The notes under the pieces were generated by a model. That model was not told the DNA's origin. It saw only the letters and a list, made by a program, of their open reading frames with translations, and did no database searches. A DNA stretch of 30,839 nucleotides from Neobacillus cucumis. GTDB lineage: Bacteria > Bacillota > Bacilli > Bacillales_B > DSM-18226. The stretch covers positions 1-30,839 of the forward strand of contig NZ_JAEHGC010000028.1 in the NCBI RefSeq assembly GCF_016107705.1, read 5' to 3'. A program made the translations under genes and the position numbers. Positions 7,066-16,333 of the stretch are shown here, piece by piece; position 1 is the first letter of the stretch; each line of letters opens with the position of its first letter.

Positions 7066-8355
7066 TCAAGTTCGTCTCCTTCGATTTCTCAGAAACGACG
7101 GAATATCCAGAGGGTCCTTTGCCTGTTCGTTGTATCGGTCATAATTTACTTTTGGCGATTCGGAGTACCGATCATTATTTTCCTTCGGAGGTTCAGGGGA
7201 TCGGTCATACTCTCCCCTCGAAGGTTCGGAGTATCGGTCATACTCTCCCCTTGAAGTTTCGGAGTATCGGTCATACTCTTGAACGGGTTCACTTTGGTAT
7301 CTCGGCTCACGTGGTCTGCGCGGTAACCGATGTTCCCTGTGATATGTATCAGATATTTCTTCCATAGAAGGCAGGGAAGGCGTTTCTACAACGGTTTCCT
7401 CTTCCTCATTGAATCCAGTAGCAATGACGGTTACAATGATTTCATCTTGTAAGTTTTCGTTAATAACCGACCCAAAAATCATATTTAATTCCTCGTGAGA
7501 AGCATCAGCAACGATATCGGCTGCTTCCTGTACTTCAAAAAGACTTAAATTATTGCCGCCCGTTATATTCATGATCACACCTTGCGCTCCATTGATGGAG
7601 GTTTCCAGTAGCGGGCTATTCAAGGCTTTCCGAGCAGCTTCAGCCGCACGATTACTCCCAGTGGCAATACCGATTCCCATTAGGGCAGTCCCTTTATGAG
7701 ACATGACCGTTTTTACATCAGCAAAATCTAGGTTGATTAAACCAGGCACAGCAATTAAATCAGAAATCCCTTGAACCCCCTGTCTGAGGACATTATCCGC
7801 TTCACGGAAAGCTTCCACCATGGGGGTCTTTTTATCTACAATCTCCAATAAACGGTCATTGGGAATAATGATAAGGGTGTCCACCGCTTCCCCGATGGCA
7901 CTAATTCCGATCTCAGCGTTTTTTGAACGTTTTAGACCTTCAAATTTAAACGGACGGGTAACAACCCCAATTGTCAGAGCGCCAAGCTTACGGGCAATTT
8001 TTGCAATAGCCGGAGCTGCCCCTGTACCAGTCCCGCCGCCCATCCCAGCTGTAACGAAAACCATGTCTGCGCCTGCTAAAACCTCTTCGATCTGCTGTTT
8101 GCTTTCTTCGGCGGCCTTTCTTCCTATTTCCGGATTGGCACCAGCTCCTAACCCCCTTGTCAAGGCTCCGCCGATTTGCATTGTAATCTCGGCTTTTGAT
8201 TGATTAAGAGCCTGTGCATCGGTATTAACAGCAATAAATTCTACACCCTCCACTCCAGCCTCGATCATTCGGTTCACGGCGTTGTTTCCTCCGCCGCCAA
8301 CCCCAATGACTTTGATCGTAGCGAATTGGTCGAAATTGTCATCAAATTCTAACAT
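7066..8355 (-). CDS. ftsZ: FtsZ cell-division GTPase with a repeat-bearing long linker, outside a dcw cluster
   Basis: The 429-residue tubulin homologue should polymerise with GTP at the division site. The GTPase core (about 1-315) is very like B. subtilis FtsZ, with the signature GGGTGTG at 106-112 and the T7 loop [11 protein letters not shown] (N208, D210, D213). The C-terminal peptide [16 protein letters not shown] (414-429) is intact, so FtsA/SepF/EzrA-type contacts should be possible. The linker (about 315-413) is roughly twice the B. subtilis length and ends in five 11-residue repeats. One local difference is [12 protein letters not shown], where I recall EGRKR...AAGG in B. subtilis. 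The start at 8355 follows AAAGGAGG; an in-frame ATG at 8382 has none. No ftsA, sepF or mur gene is adjacent. It could be a second ftsZ or a relocated sole copy. Confidence 0.9.
   Translation of the reverse strand: MLEFDDNFDQFATIKVIGVGGGGNNAVNRMIEAGVEGVEFIAVNTDAQALNQSKAEITMQIGGALTRGLGAGANPEIGRKAAEESKQQIEEVLAGADMVFVTAGMGGGTGTGAAPAIAKIARKLGALTIGVVTRPFKFEGLKRSKNAEIGISAIGEAVDTLIIIPNDRLLEIVDKKTPMVEAFREADNVLRQGVQGISDLIAVPGLINLDFADVKTVMSHKGTALMGIGIATGSNRAAEAARKALNSPLLETSINGAQGVIMNITGGNNLSLFEVQEAADIVADASHEELNMIFGSVINENLQDEIIVTVIATGFNEEEETVVETPSLPSMEEISDTYHREHRLPRRPREPRYQSEPVQEYDRYSETSRGEYDRYSEPSRGEYDRSPEPPKENNDRYSESPKVNYDRYNEQAKDPLDIPSFLRNRRRRT
7114..7278 (-). repeat. five tandem 33-bp repeats in the ftsZ linker
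   Basis: Residues 360-370, 371-381, 382-392, 393-403 and 404-414 align as 11-residue units around [11 protein letters not shown], without gaps. The first two are nearly identical in DNA and protein, and part of the third is still close in DNA, so expansion was probably recent. The last two have diverged ([22 protein letters not shown]). The last unit runs into the C-terminal peptide. Confidence 0.85.
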
Positions 8356-8661
8356 GATGATTCCTCCTTTATCCAAATTCATTTGATTTTTCCCACTAGT
8401 ATTGCATGATAGATCTTTTATCTAATTTAAATTTTCCGTCTCTTATTGGTGTTTAGTAGATTAGGAGGTCCAAGTAAAGTTTCTAGAATGACTCTTTGAC
8501 CATTAAACATGATGTAGTTTTAAGTCTACTTAACCTGAATTTTATTGTCTAGTTAAGATAAACCTATTCAAAAGGGGGAAAAAATGAGGAAAAATGCACA
8601 CTTCTTATTAATAAGATTTACCTAACTTTATTTTTTTTCAGAGAAAAATAGAGTCAGAAAT
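8356..8661. other. ftsZ upstream gap; only weak small ORFs
   Basis: The gap upstream of ftsZ has no clear consensus promoter by eye; TTAGAT-17-ATACTA on the minus strand near 8400-8430 is a poor candidate. A 27-codon minus-strand frame (8427-8510) starts ATG but has no ribosome-binding site. A 13-codon plus-strand frame (8584-8625) does follow AAGGGGG. Neither can be called a gene. Confidence 0.4.
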
Positions 8662-8696
8662 GAAAAAGCAGAAGGTGATTTTATCACCTCCTGCTT
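8662..8696 (-). terminator. terminator of the symporter operon
   Basis: On the minus strand AAGCAGGAGGTGAT pairs with ATCACCTTCTGCTT (one mismatch) and is followed by a T-run. It lies about 90 bp beyond the symporter stop codon. Confidence 0.8.
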
Positions 8697-8783
8697 GACC
8701 TTTGAACGTCGCACCGATTCACAAAGCTAAATTTCGTGCCGCTGAGTAATCTTTCATACAGAATTGTTCTATGTTATTCATGC

Positions 8784-10265
8784 TTAAACAGATTGAGCTT
8801 CTTCTTTTACAGATGATTGAACGACTTTGCTTCTTGTAACTAGACTTACGATAATCGTAGCAGAAACATTTACAATAAGAGCGATAATCCCCGTGTTTAA
8901 TTCTTGAACTGCTTGCGGCAAAGATGGGAACAATGTACCAATCGAGGCCCCGGTAATGGTAACATAACCTACGACGAGCACTCCTATAATCATTCCGACC
9001 GCAGCCCCCTGCTTCGTAACAAAGTTATTCTTCATTAAACAAGCGATCAGCGCCGGGAATAATTGTGTAACAAAACTATAGGCCATCAAAAGTAACGTAA
9101 CAATTCCGTCTCCGCCATTTAGCGTAAAATAGACTGAAATGAGGGCGATGACAGGAACGAACGCTTTTGAAAGAGTGGATACTTGCTTATCCGATGCGGA
9201 TGGAATCATCACTTTATACACATTTTTCGCCAGTGCACTAGAGGAAGTCATTAACATCATCGATCCAGGAACTAATGCTGTTAATAAACCTGCTGCCCCG
9301 ATGACTCCGACAAACCATGGATCAAATGTTTGAATGGAAATTTTAAGCAGAGCAAGATCGGTTGCAGGTCCCTCTAAACCAGGAACTTGACCGATTGCGG
9401 CAAAACCGACAAAGAATACGAAAAGCAGCATCACAACATAAAGCGGTGTAAATATTGCGTTCTTTCGAATCGCTTTTGCACTCTTGGCCGAAAACGCAGA
9501 AACGAATATATGAGGCCACATGACCGCACCAAATACAGTCATAATAACGGTAGAGATTAACCAAGACATGCTTAATCCTTTATCAGGTATCGTTAAAAAT
9601 CCCGGATTGGCCGCATTAATTTTCTCAAACATTGGCTGAATTCCGCCGTAATAGTGAAAAGGAATATATAAGCCGATAAAAACAACGATCCCAAAAATCA
9701 TAATATCCTTAACAACTGCTGTCCAAGCAGAGCCGTGAATACCAGAAATCATGACATAAATGGTCACGGAAATGGCTGCAATCCAAATCGCAACAGTTGG
9801 AGAAATGGTTCCATAGGAAGCTTCTGAAACAATAATCCCAAGCCCTTTTAATTGAAGGACAATATAAGGGATCATGGAGATCACACCGATAAAGGTTACA
9901 AGGACCCCAAGATATTTACTTTTGTACTTACTAACAAAGAAGTCGGATTGTGATACTGCATTATGGTCTTTTGCATACTTCCAAATAGATGGAAATACCC
10001 AGTAGATTAAGACATAGATAAGACTTAAATAGGCGAGAATATAGAGAGCAGGCCCTCCTTTTCCATAGGCCCAGGAACTTGCACCAAGGAATGTAAACGT
10101 CGTGAAGGATTCACCCGCCATTAAAAGAAAGACAAAGATTGCACCAAAACCTCGTCCACCGACTGCCCACTGCTCAAGGTTCATATCCTTTCCTTTTCTC
10201 GCTTTGATCCCTAAATAAAGTGCAAAGACTAGAAACCCAAAGATTACCAAAAGGGCTGAATTCAT
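8784..10265 (-). CDS. sodium:solute symporter (SSS family)
   Basis: The 493-residue protein is strongly hydrophobic, with about 13 predicted membrane helices. It has the SSS-family hallmarks near the start (WAVGGRGFG, then AGESFTTFTFLGASSWAYGKGG) and a YVMISGIHGSAWTAVVKDIMI segment typical of helices 5-6. It would import an organic solute with sodium across the cytoplasmic membrane. The ATG overlaps the stop of the upstream DUF3311 gene (GGATGA), which suggests translational coupling; AAGGTGATATAGG is the ribosome-binding site. B. subtilis has a similar pair (YhjB/YhjC). The substrate is unknown; the upstream M20 amidohydrolase suggests an N-acylated amino acid or similar compound. Confidence 0.85.
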   Translation of the reverse strand: MNSALLVIFGFLVFALYLGIKARKGKDMNLEQWAVGGRGFGAIFVFLLMAGESFTTFTFLGASSWAYGKGGPALYILAYLSLIYVLIYWVFPSIWKYAKDHNAVSQSDFFVSKYKSKYLGVLVTFIGVISMIPYIVLQLKGLGIIVSEASYGTISPTVAIWIAAISVTIYVMISGIHGSAWTAVVKDIMIFGIVVFIGLYIPFHYYGGIQPMFEKINAANPGFLTIPDKGLSMSWLISTVIMTVFGAVMWPHIFVSAFSAKSAKAIRKNAIFTPLYVVMLLFVFFVGFAAIGQVPGLEGPATDLALLKISIQTFDPWFVGVIGAAGLLTALVPGSMMLMTSSSALAKNVYKVMIPSASDKQVSTLSKAFVPVIALISVYFTLNGGDGIVTLLLMAYSFVTQLFPALIACLMKNNFVTKQGAAVGMIIGVLVVGYVTITGASIGTLFPSLPQAVQELNTGIIALIVNVSATIIVSLVTRSKVVQSSVKEEAQSV

Positions 10266-10465
10266 CCTATATCACCTTCCTTGTTCGCTGGGTCAAGTTT
10301 ATAGACGATTGCTAATAGGACTGCTGTCAAAATAACCCAGACAATCACCCAAAAAAACACAAATGGCAATCCGAAGATATATGGTTCTACCTTGTTTACA
10401 AATGGCAGAAATCCTAACATTCCAAGAAACGGAAGTAAGGAAAGTAGCGCAATAACAGGTTTCAT
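10262..10465 (-). CDS. DUF3311 small membrane protein, symporter partner
   Basis: The 67-residue protein has two predicted membrane helices (about 3-25 and 33-57) joined by a short loop with VEPYIFGLPFVFFW, and a charged C-terminus. The size, the motif and the overlap with an SSS symporter gene match the DUF3311/YhjC type, thought to assist or stabilise the symporter. GAGGGGG lies at good spacing before the ATG. Its stop overlaps the symporter start by 4 bases (ATGA). The molecular role is not known; the partnership rests on gene order. Confidence 0.8.
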   Translation of the reverse strand: MKPVIALLSLLPFLGMLGFLPFVNKVEPYIFGLPFVFFWVIVWVILTAVLLAIVYKLDPANKEGDIG

Positions 10466-10500
10466 TAGTATTCCCCCTCGTAAAAAAGTTGAACGCCAGG

Positions 10501-10528
10501 CCCCCTGTGGTTGGTAAACCCTAGGGGG
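10501..10528 (-). other. possible attenuator hairpin between amidohydrolase and symporter genes
   Basis: CCCCCT and AGGGGG pair as six strong base pairs around a 16-base loop. A TTTTTT run on the minus strand follows only after about 13 bases, too far for a standard terminator. It could reduce read-through or stabilise an mRNA end. Confidence 0.3.
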
Positions 10529-10545
10529 ACGCTTTTCAAATCATT

Positions 10546-11760
10546 CTAGGATTCCTGCATAACTAAACTAGATTGTGCTGAAGAATGTTCTGAGAGATAA
10601 TCCATAACTGCACTGATGAATAGTTTTCCAATATCCAGCATGGCCCGCTCATCCACATCAAACTTTGGATGATGATGCGGGTAGGTAGCATTGATTTCAG
10701 GGTTAGCCCCGCCGACCCATACGAAAGTTCCCGGCACCTTTTTCACATAATAAGCAAAGTCTTCCATTCCCATCATTGCTTCCATATGGTGGACATTGCT
10801 TTCCCCAAACAAGGAGGTCGCTAATTTTTCCATTCTCTTCGTTTCCTCTGGGTGGTTCCAGACGGCAGGGTAGCCTCGCGTGTATTTGAAGTTGGCAACT
10901 GCACCAGATCCTTTGCAAGTGGACTCGACCACTTGTTCCATTTGTTCCTCGATCATATCCCTTACCTCTTCATCAAACGTCCGAACGGTTCCGATGATGG
11001 TCGCTTTATCAGGGATTACATTAAAGCCGCTTCCACTATTAAATGCACCGACTGTAACCACTGCTGTTTTAACAGGATCCACTCGCCTACTGACAATTTG
11101 CTGCAAATTCATGACAAGCTGGCTTCCAGTCACAACAGGGTCAACCGTTAAATGAGGTGTCGCGCCATGACCGCCTCTGCCTTGAATCTCAATTTCAAAT
11201 GTATCTCCACAAGCACAGATGTAGCCTTCTTTAACGCCAATGATTCCATAAGGGTGCATGGAAGAAACGTGTGCTCCAAAAATCACATCTACTCCCTCTA
11301 AACAACCGTCCTCAACCATTGATTTTGCTCCGCCAGGGATCACTTCCTCAGCAAACTGATGAATGAACACAACATTCCCTTCCAATTCGTCTCTCACTTC
11401 ACTTAACACCTTGGCAACACCAAGCAATGCAGCAGTATGGAGATCATGACCACATGCATGCATCACTCCAGGGACCTTGGATTTGTATTCAACATCTTTT
11501 TCGTCTTGAATCGGCAAGGCATCGAAATCAGCCCGCAATGCGACGGTTTTCCCTGGTTTACCACCCCGGAGCAATCCCGTAACCCCTCTTCCTCCCACTC
11601 CTGTTTTCACTTCCAAACCTAAGTTGGTTAAAAAAGTGGCTACTTTCTTCGGTGTATTCACCTCTTGAAACGACAGCTCGGGATTCATATGAAGATCCCT
11701 TCGAATATCAACCATTTCTGAATAAAGTTTTTCCAGTTTGGCAAAAAGCTGTTCTTGCAT
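10546..11760 (-). CDS. M20-family metal-dependent amidohydrolase
   Basis: The 404-residue protein resembles hippurate hydrolase/N-acyl-amino-acid amidohydrolases, which cut an amide bond to free an amino acid and an acid. The visible family motifs are RADFDALPIQ, then HACGHDLHTA with metal ligands Cys103 and His105, HQFAEE with Glu138/Glu139, GAHVSS with His164, and the late HHHPKFDVDE. The cysteine ligand is typical of this subgroup. No signal peptide is present. The start at 11760 is chosen over an in-frame ATG 33 bases upstream because AAAAGGAGG precedes it. It is the first gene of the operon leading to DUF3311 and the symporter, under a good sigma-A promoter, and divergent from a PucR-type regulator. 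The substrate is unknown. Confidence 0.87.
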   Translation of the reverse strand: MQEQLFAKLEKLYSEMVDIRRDLHMNPELSFQEVNTPKKVATFLTNLGLEVKTGVGGRGVTGLLRGGKPGKTVALRADFDALPIQDEKDVEYKSKVPGVMHACGHDLHTAALLGVAKVLSEVRDELEGNVVFIHQFAEEVIPGGAKSMVEDGCLEGVDVIFGAHVSSMHPYGIIGVKEGYICACGDTFEIEIQGRGGHGATPHLTVDPVVTGSQLVMNLQQIVSRRVDPVKTAVVTVGAFNSGSGFNVIPDKATIIGTVRTFDEEVRDMIEEQMEQVVESTCKGSGAVANFKYTRGYPAVWNHPEETKRMEKLATSLFGESNVHHMEAMMGMEDFAYYVKKVPGTFVWVGGANPEINATYPHHHPKFDVDERAMLDIGKLFISAVMDYLSEHSSAQSSLVMQES

Positions 11761-11825
11761 AAGTAAACCTCCTTTTAGTAGACTACATAGCAAATAATCT
11801 TCATACTTTTCAAAATCTTATAAAA

Positions 11826-11854
11826 AGTATAAAATGATTTTAAAGCGTTTTCAA
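11826..11854 (-). promoter_or_regulatory. sigma-A promoter of the amidohydrolase-symporter operon
   Basis: On the minus strand TTGAAA (11849-11854) and TATACT (11826-11831) are separated by 17 bp. Transcription would start near 11819, about 60 bp before the ATG. Confidence 0.75.
11840..11854 (-). promoter_or_regulatory. cre-like box overlapping the -35
   Basis: On the minus strand TTGAAAACGCTTTAA matches the relaxed cre form WTGNAANCGNWNNCW with one mismatch (the C near the end). It overlaps the -35 and spacer, where CcpA binding would block RNA polymerase. Confidence 0.45.
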
Positions 11855-11898
11855 TGTAGGTATTTACCGATTATCCCCAATATTATGTAGGTATTTAC
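11854..11898. repeat. two 14-bp direct repeats, 31 bp apart: candidate regulator sites
   Basis: ATGTAGGTATTTAC occurs at 11854-11867 and 11885-11898. The second copy extends to TGTA-GGTATT-TACA, so each unit is also a short dyad. The period is 31 bp, about three helical turns. The pair lies directly upstream of the minus-strand -35 and ends 14 bp before the regulator's ATG. This is the expected place for an activator of the amidohydrolase operon that also controls its own gene. Confidence 0.55.
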
Positions 11899-11912
11899 AC
11901 CAGGAGGTTCCT

Positions 11913-14018
11913 ATGGAAGTGATAAAGCCAGCTCTATTCTTTTTAGATCATGTAATAAAAGAAACCCCTTTTCAAATTTGGGCAGGTCAACAGCATGATC
12001 AAAAACATATTTATAGTAACGACATCGAGATTCCTCTTTCACCGCCATTTTTTTCCCTATCCAAACCACTTAAAAACTGTACGATAAACAGGCAAAACGG
12101 GAAGACCATCCTCCATTTTTTATATCCGGAAGAGTTTCATATCTGTCTTTGCATTTTTAAAGAAAATTTGCTACTGCCTGACGAAACACTCAAACAGCTT
12201 CACTATTATTTTTATCCTTTATACAGTCAAGAGTTGATTCAAAAGCGGGATCACGAATGGAAAATGGTGATGGAAACAACGAGGTCAATCAATTCATCCA
12301 TTAATACGGACGAAGTGTTAACAAATATCGTTCGAAATGCCATCAAGGTGATCCCTGCAGCAGATGCAGGGTATTTACAGCTATTTGACGAGGAGCGGGA
12401 ACGATTGGTTATAAGGGCCGCTGTTGGTTTTAATGAACACATTAACCTTTTCCAGCCAAAAAATGGTGAATCGATTACGGGAATGACTTTTCTTGATGGA
12501 AAGACGAGAATTTACCATTCTCGAAAGGAAATCTTAGCTTCGATGAGCGAACAAAAGATTTCAGAAGAAAATTACCATCATATTATGTCTTCTTCCAATG
12601 ACCATTTTCTTAAAGGAGGAATTTGTGTAGCGGTTTCCGTTGGAGAAAAGCGAATTGGCGTCATGATGGTGCACCAATTTTTCACTGAAGGAGGCTTAAC
12701 AAACCGGGATATCGATTTATTACAAGGGTTTGCTGACCAGGCAGCCATTGCCATTCAAAATGCAGCGCTTTTTACCGAAATAAAGAATAATATTGCTGTG
12801 CTGACAGAACTAAGCGAGCAGTTGACAGAAAAAAATGCCTTGTTAAATAAACGCACTCAAGTTCATGAAACATTAACACAAATTTCATTAAAAAATAAAG
12901 GGGTTAACACCATTATTTCGGAATTAGGCAACATGATGGAATCCCCCATTGCTTTTTATGACTGCACGGAAGATGAATTTTTTTGCAGTTATCGAAGCCA
13001 GCGCTACATCTTTAATGAGGATGAAATAAAAAAAATCATTCTTCCAAATCAAGGCCCTCGCTATACCGAAGTTCAGTGCACTGAAAATGGTTCTTATTAT
13101 CTTTATCCAATTCATAATGGAACTGCTTTTTTAGGGTGCTTAATTGTGGCAGCAACGAATCCGCTGAGCAAAATGGATATCGTAACCATTGAACAAGGAG
13201 GTGCGATTCTTTCATTAGAATTAGTAAAAAAACATACGTTGACAGATATTTACTACAAGAAAACTCATGAATATTTTACTGCAATCATAAAAAATACAAA
13301 TCCCGATTCGCTCTATGAACATGCAAAAGATCTTGGACTCATTCCATCCTCCTATCTATGTGTTGCCTTATTTGAAATAAAAACCTATCCTGACTTGCAA
13401 CTTTTAGAAGCAAATATTCACCGCTTAGTTTCATTTATTAAAAAAGGCTTTCCAGAGCATCATTTGTTAATCTATGGTTTTCACAATAAAGTCATTCTTC
13501 TCATCTCTACCGATCATCCAGCACCACAAGCAAATATAACGGAAAGACTAGCAAACCTAATCAGAATTTGGGGAAATAAGGATGGATTAGAAGTATCGGT
13601 TGGGATTGGTTCAACCTATAAAGGAATTGAATATATTTCAAGGAGCTATGATGAAGCGGAAAAAGCTCTCGCGTATTTAGCCAATCGGAACGAACAGAAG
13701 ATGATTCATTACGAAAACATTGGGGTAAACCGCCTATTTATCCATCAGCAGCCACAGGAAATTGAACGTTTTTTAGAGGAAACATTCGCTCAGCTTTTGT
13801 CAGAAAAGAACCATCATGAACTAGAACAAACACTCCTTACCTATATTCAACTGAACAAGTCAGCTATCGAAACAGCTAAAAAGCTTCATATTCATATTAA
13901 TACGCTTTACAAGCGGTTAAAAAGAATTGAAGAACTGTTAAATGTTGATTTTAATAATCCAGAAGATAACCTAAAAATTCAATTAGCCTGCCACCTGAGG
14001 AACTTCGTACAAGCTTAA
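11913..14018 (+). CDS. GAF-domain PucR/CdaR-type transcriptional regulator
   Basis: The 701-residue protein has an N-terminal region of unknown type (about 1-105), then a GAF domain (about 110-290, with INTDEVLTNIV and ending FADQAAIAIQNAALF). A probable coiled-coil follows (about 290-330), then a middle region, a CdaR GGDEF-like segment (about 520-610, with GIGSTYKG and SYDEAEKAL), and the PucR-type helix-turn-helix at the end (about 635-695, TAKKLHIHINTLYKRLKRIEELL). Such proteins usually activate catabolic genes in response to a small molecule. The ATG follows CAGGAGG. It is divergent from the amidohydrolase-symporter operon and probably activates it through the adjacent 14-bp repeats. The ligand is unknown. 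Confidence 0.85.
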   Translation: MEVIKPALFFLDHVIKETPFQIWAGQQHDQKHIYSNDIEIPLSPPFFSLSKPLKNCTINRQNGKTILHFLYPEEFHICLCIFKENLLLPDETLKQLHYYFYPLYSQELIQKRDHEWKMVMETTRSINSSINTDEVLTNIVRNAIKVIPAADAGYLQLFDEERERLVIRAAVGFNEHINLFQPKNGESITGMTFLDGKTRIYHSRKEILASMSEQKISEENYHHIMSSSNDHFLKGGICVAVSVGEKRIGVMMVHQFFTEGGLTNRDIDLLQGFADQAAIAIQNAALFTEIKNNIAVLTELSEQLTEKNALLNKRTQVHETLTQISLKNKGVNTIISELGNMMESPIAFYDCTEDEFFCSYRSQRYIFNEDEIKKIILPNQGPRYTEVQCTENGSYYLYPIHNGTAFLGCLIVAATNPLSKMDIVTIEQGGAILSLELVKKHTLTDIYYKKTHEYFTAIIKNTNPDSLYEHAKDLGLIPSSYLCVALFEIKTYPDLQLLEANIHRLVSFIKKGFPEHHLLIYGFHNKVILLISTDHPAPQANITERLANLIRIWGNKDGLEVSVGIGSTYKGIEYISRSYDEAEKALAYLANRNEQKMIHYENIGVNRLFIHQQPQEIERFLEETFAQLLSEKNHHELEQTLLTYIQLNKSAIETAKKLHIHINTLYKRLKRIEELLNVDFNNPEDNLKIQLACHLRNFVQA

Positions 14019-14104
14019 TAAACGAATAGGTCTTATTGGCGAGGGGGAGCATTCTTTTTTCCATTGCTCAGTCTCCCACTACGCAACCTGAAGGAGTCGC
14101 TATA

Positions 14105-14146
14105 ATAAAAGAAAAAGGGGCCGTGTCCATCTAAGGAGCGGCCCCT
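14105..14146 (-). terminator. terminator of lutABC
   Basis: AGGGGCCG (14116-14123) pairs with CGGCCCCT (14139-14146). On the minus strand it is followed by TTTTTCTTTT. It lies about 10 bp past the lutC stop codon. Confidence 0.85.
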
Positions 14147-14155
14147 CATCAAAAA

Positions 14156-14878
14156 TTATAAATCATTAATCACAATATAAGTAGCCTTTATCGGACCATG
14201 TACGCCGACAACCAGATTCAACTCAATATCGGCCGAGTTACTAGGGCCGCTAATAAAATTGATGCAGGACGCCACATGTCCGGTCTCCTGATATATCTCC
14301 CGCATTTTCACAGCCGCCTGCGTCGCCCTTGGAACAAGAGTACTTTTTGGAATCAGCATAATCGATGTCGCCGGTAAAAAGCTGACTGTTCTGCCCTTGT
14401 CCTTGTCACTAAACAAGACCACTGTTCCAGATTCAGCAAGGGTTATTTCACTAATGGTAATGCCGACATTGGCGTTTTCTGCTTTATGAACATTCTCTTC
14501 GCCTAATTTATAATCCCATTCAAACACATCAATCTTCTCAGAAGGCCACTTCTCCTTCATTAGGGAATTAAGCCCCCACTTCGAGAACCGTTCGTCTTTC
14601 CACATCACAACCGGGCCGCCCCCGTATTCAGCGACTACATCATTTACAACCTCCGGCAGCCCTTTTAAATCGGTTGTAAAAATCTTCGTATGGATTTTCT
14701 TACAATGCTCCTTTAAAATCTCCAGCAGCTCATCCTGCGTTGCATCCTTCAACACCTCATATTGAGGCTGGTATTTCCAGTTCGGCTTTTCAACCGGAGC
14801 GGAAGTTCGCGGCCGGTTGAGCTGACTTGCAACTTGATTTAAAAATTTGTCTCGATTATGGATGGTGCCATTCATCAT
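14156..14878 (-). CDS. lutC: LutC, lactate utilization protein C
   Basis: The 240-residue protein is the third subunit of the LutABC complex, which oxidises L-lactate to pyruvate in Bacillus. It belongs to the LUD/YkgG-type family: it has the conserved centre [19 protein letters not shown] and the end [22 protein letters not shown]. Its start overlaps the lutB stop in ATGATGA, giving translational coupling, and AAAGGAGAC lies within the lutB end. It is the last gene of the operon, followed by a strong terminator. The individual role of LutC is not well defined in the literature I recall. Confidence 0.9.
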   Translation of the reverse strand: MMNGTIHNRDKFLNQVASQLNRPRTSAPVEKPNWKYQPQYEVLKDATQDELLEILKEHCKKIHTKIFTTDLKGLPEVVNDVVAEYGGGPVVMWKDERFSKWGLNSLMKEKWPSEKIDVFEWDYKLGEENVHKAENANVGITISEITLAESGTVVLFSDKDKGRTVSFLPATSIMLIPKSTLVPRATQAAVKMREIYQETGHVASCINFISGPSNSADIELNLVVGVHGPIKATYIVINDL

Positions 14879-16305
14879 TTTTTGTCTCCTTTATCGCGAT
14901 TTTTAAACCAATCCCTGAATCTCTCTTTATTCGGGGCCGGGAATTCTCGAATATCCGTCCAAGCTTTAAGCGGTCCCGGTCCTTTGGAGATTTTATCCCC
15001 CAAGGTAAATGGAGACATCGCAGCAGGCGCAATTTTTGAACCAATTTTATAAAGAGTTGGAGAAGCAGCTCCAAAACTAAAGGCCTTCATTAATAATTTT
15101 TCGGAAACAGGTGCTTTGCCTTCTTTTTCAACAATCACTTCACGGTGTTTATGCAGCAGGTTGTGCAGCGGAATTTTCACCGGACATACTTCTGTACAGG
15201 CACCGCAAAGGGTAGATGCATACGGAAGCTCCTTGTATTCATCATAACCGCCCAAGAGTGGCGTGAGGACAGCACCAATTGGTCCTGGATAAATGGAACC
15301 ATAAGAGTGACCGCCAATATGACGATACACCGGACAAACATTAATGCAGGCGGCGCAGCGGATACATTGTAATACCGACTGAAATTCACCACCAAGAATT
15401 TTCGATCGACCATTATCGACAATGACCAAATGGAATTCCTCTGGACCGTCAACATCCAATTCCTCCCGAGGTCCGGTCAATACAGTAATATAACTGGTCA
15501 GCTTTTGCCCAACAGCATTTCTTGTTAACAGGCTGACGAGTACTTCCATTTCCTCAAAAGTTGGCACAATCCGCTCCATCCCCATGACGGTAATTTGCGT
15601 TTTCGGCAGCGCAGTGACTAAATCAGCATTTCCTTCGTTTGTAACGAGGCTGAAGGAACCTGTCTCAGCCACCGCAAAGTTACAGCCTGTTATCCCGATA
15701 TCCGCCTCCAAAAATTTATCACGGAGGGTGACACGCGCTTGATAGGCAAGTTCTTCAGGCTTTGAGGTGTTCCGATACCCTAATTTCTTTTCAAAAACTT
15801 CGCGAATTTGTTCTTTGTTTTTATGCAAGGCAGGTACAACGATATGGGACGGCGGATCATGATCGTCAAGCTGGAGAATATATTCACCAAGGTCCGTTTC
15901 AACGACCTCACAGCCTTCCTCCTGCAGCATTCCATTTAAGCTGATTTCTTCTGTTACCATCGATTTGGATTTGACAATTTTTTTTGCCTTTTTCTTCTGG
16001 ACAATACTTCGAATATATTCATTTGCTTCTTCCTTTGTTTGTGCGAAAAAGACGTGCCCGCCGCGTCCCGCAACATTTTCACTCAACTGCTCCAGGTAAT
16101 AATCCAAATACTCCAGAACATGCTGCCGAATTTCTTCACCGTGATTGCGCCAGTCTTCCCAGTTGCTCATTTCATCCGTTGTCACCGCCCTGCGCTTCAA
16201 ACCCATTCCGTCCTGTGCACCAGCAACTGCACCCCGCATGAATTCATCGTGTATTCCATGATCCACACGTTCCTTAAACTGATCCGTGCCAATTTTCATT
16301 GCCAT
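14875..16305 (-). CDS. lutB: LutB, iron-sulfur lactate utilization protein B
   Basis: The 476-residue protein is the iron-sulfur subunit of the LutABC lactate oxidase. The N-terminal two thirds form a LUD domain ([21 protein letters not shown] at about 205-225). Two ferredoxin-like clusters follow: [12 protein letters not shown] with Cys314, 317, 320 and 324, then CGACTEVCP with Cys367, 370 and 374. These bind [4Fe-4S] centres that pass electrons onward. The ATG follows GGAGGGGG, 28 bp after lutA. It overlaps lutC by four bases. Length and motif order match B. subtilis LutB. Confidence 0.92.
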   Translation of the reverse strand: MAMKIGTDQFKERVDHGIHDEFMRGAVAGAQDGMGLKRRAVTTDEMSNWEDWRNHGEEIRQHVLEYLDYYLEQLSENVAGRGGHVFFAQTKEEANEYIRSIVQKKKAKKIVKSKSMVTEEISLNGMLQEEGCEVVETDLGEYILQLDDHDPPSHIVVPALHKNKEQIREVFEKKLGYRNTSKPEELAYQARVTLRDKFLEADIGITGCNFAVAETGSFSLVTNEGNADLVTALPKTQITVMGMERIVPTFEEMEVLVSLLTRNAVGQKLTSYITVLTGPREELDVDGPEEFHLVIVDNGRSKILGGEFQSVLQCIRCAACINVCPVYRHIGGHSYGSIYPGPIGAVLTPLLGGYDEYKELPYASTLCGACTEVCPVKIPLHNLLHKHREVIVEKEGKAPVSEKLLMKAFSFGAASPTLYKIGSKIAPAAMSPFTLGDKISKGPGPLKAWTDIREFPAPNKERFRDWFKNRDKGDKK

Positions 16306-16333
16306 AGGAAATCCCCCTCCATTTTTTTCAAAA

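Noticed and set aside
7820..8203. 127-codon plus-strand frame opposite ftsZ
   Set aside because: It is antisense to the conserved GTPase core, has no ribosome-binding site, and its composition follows the Gly/Ala-rich ftsZ codons.
8584..8625. 13-codon frame with an AAGGGGG ribosome-binding site
   Set aside because: Too short, no nearby gene for it to control in that direction; the downstream genes are on the other strand.
14040..14095. terminator for the PucR-type gene
   Set aside because: The GAGCA/TGCTC pairing is short with a bulge and no T-run follows, so I did not list it as a terminator.
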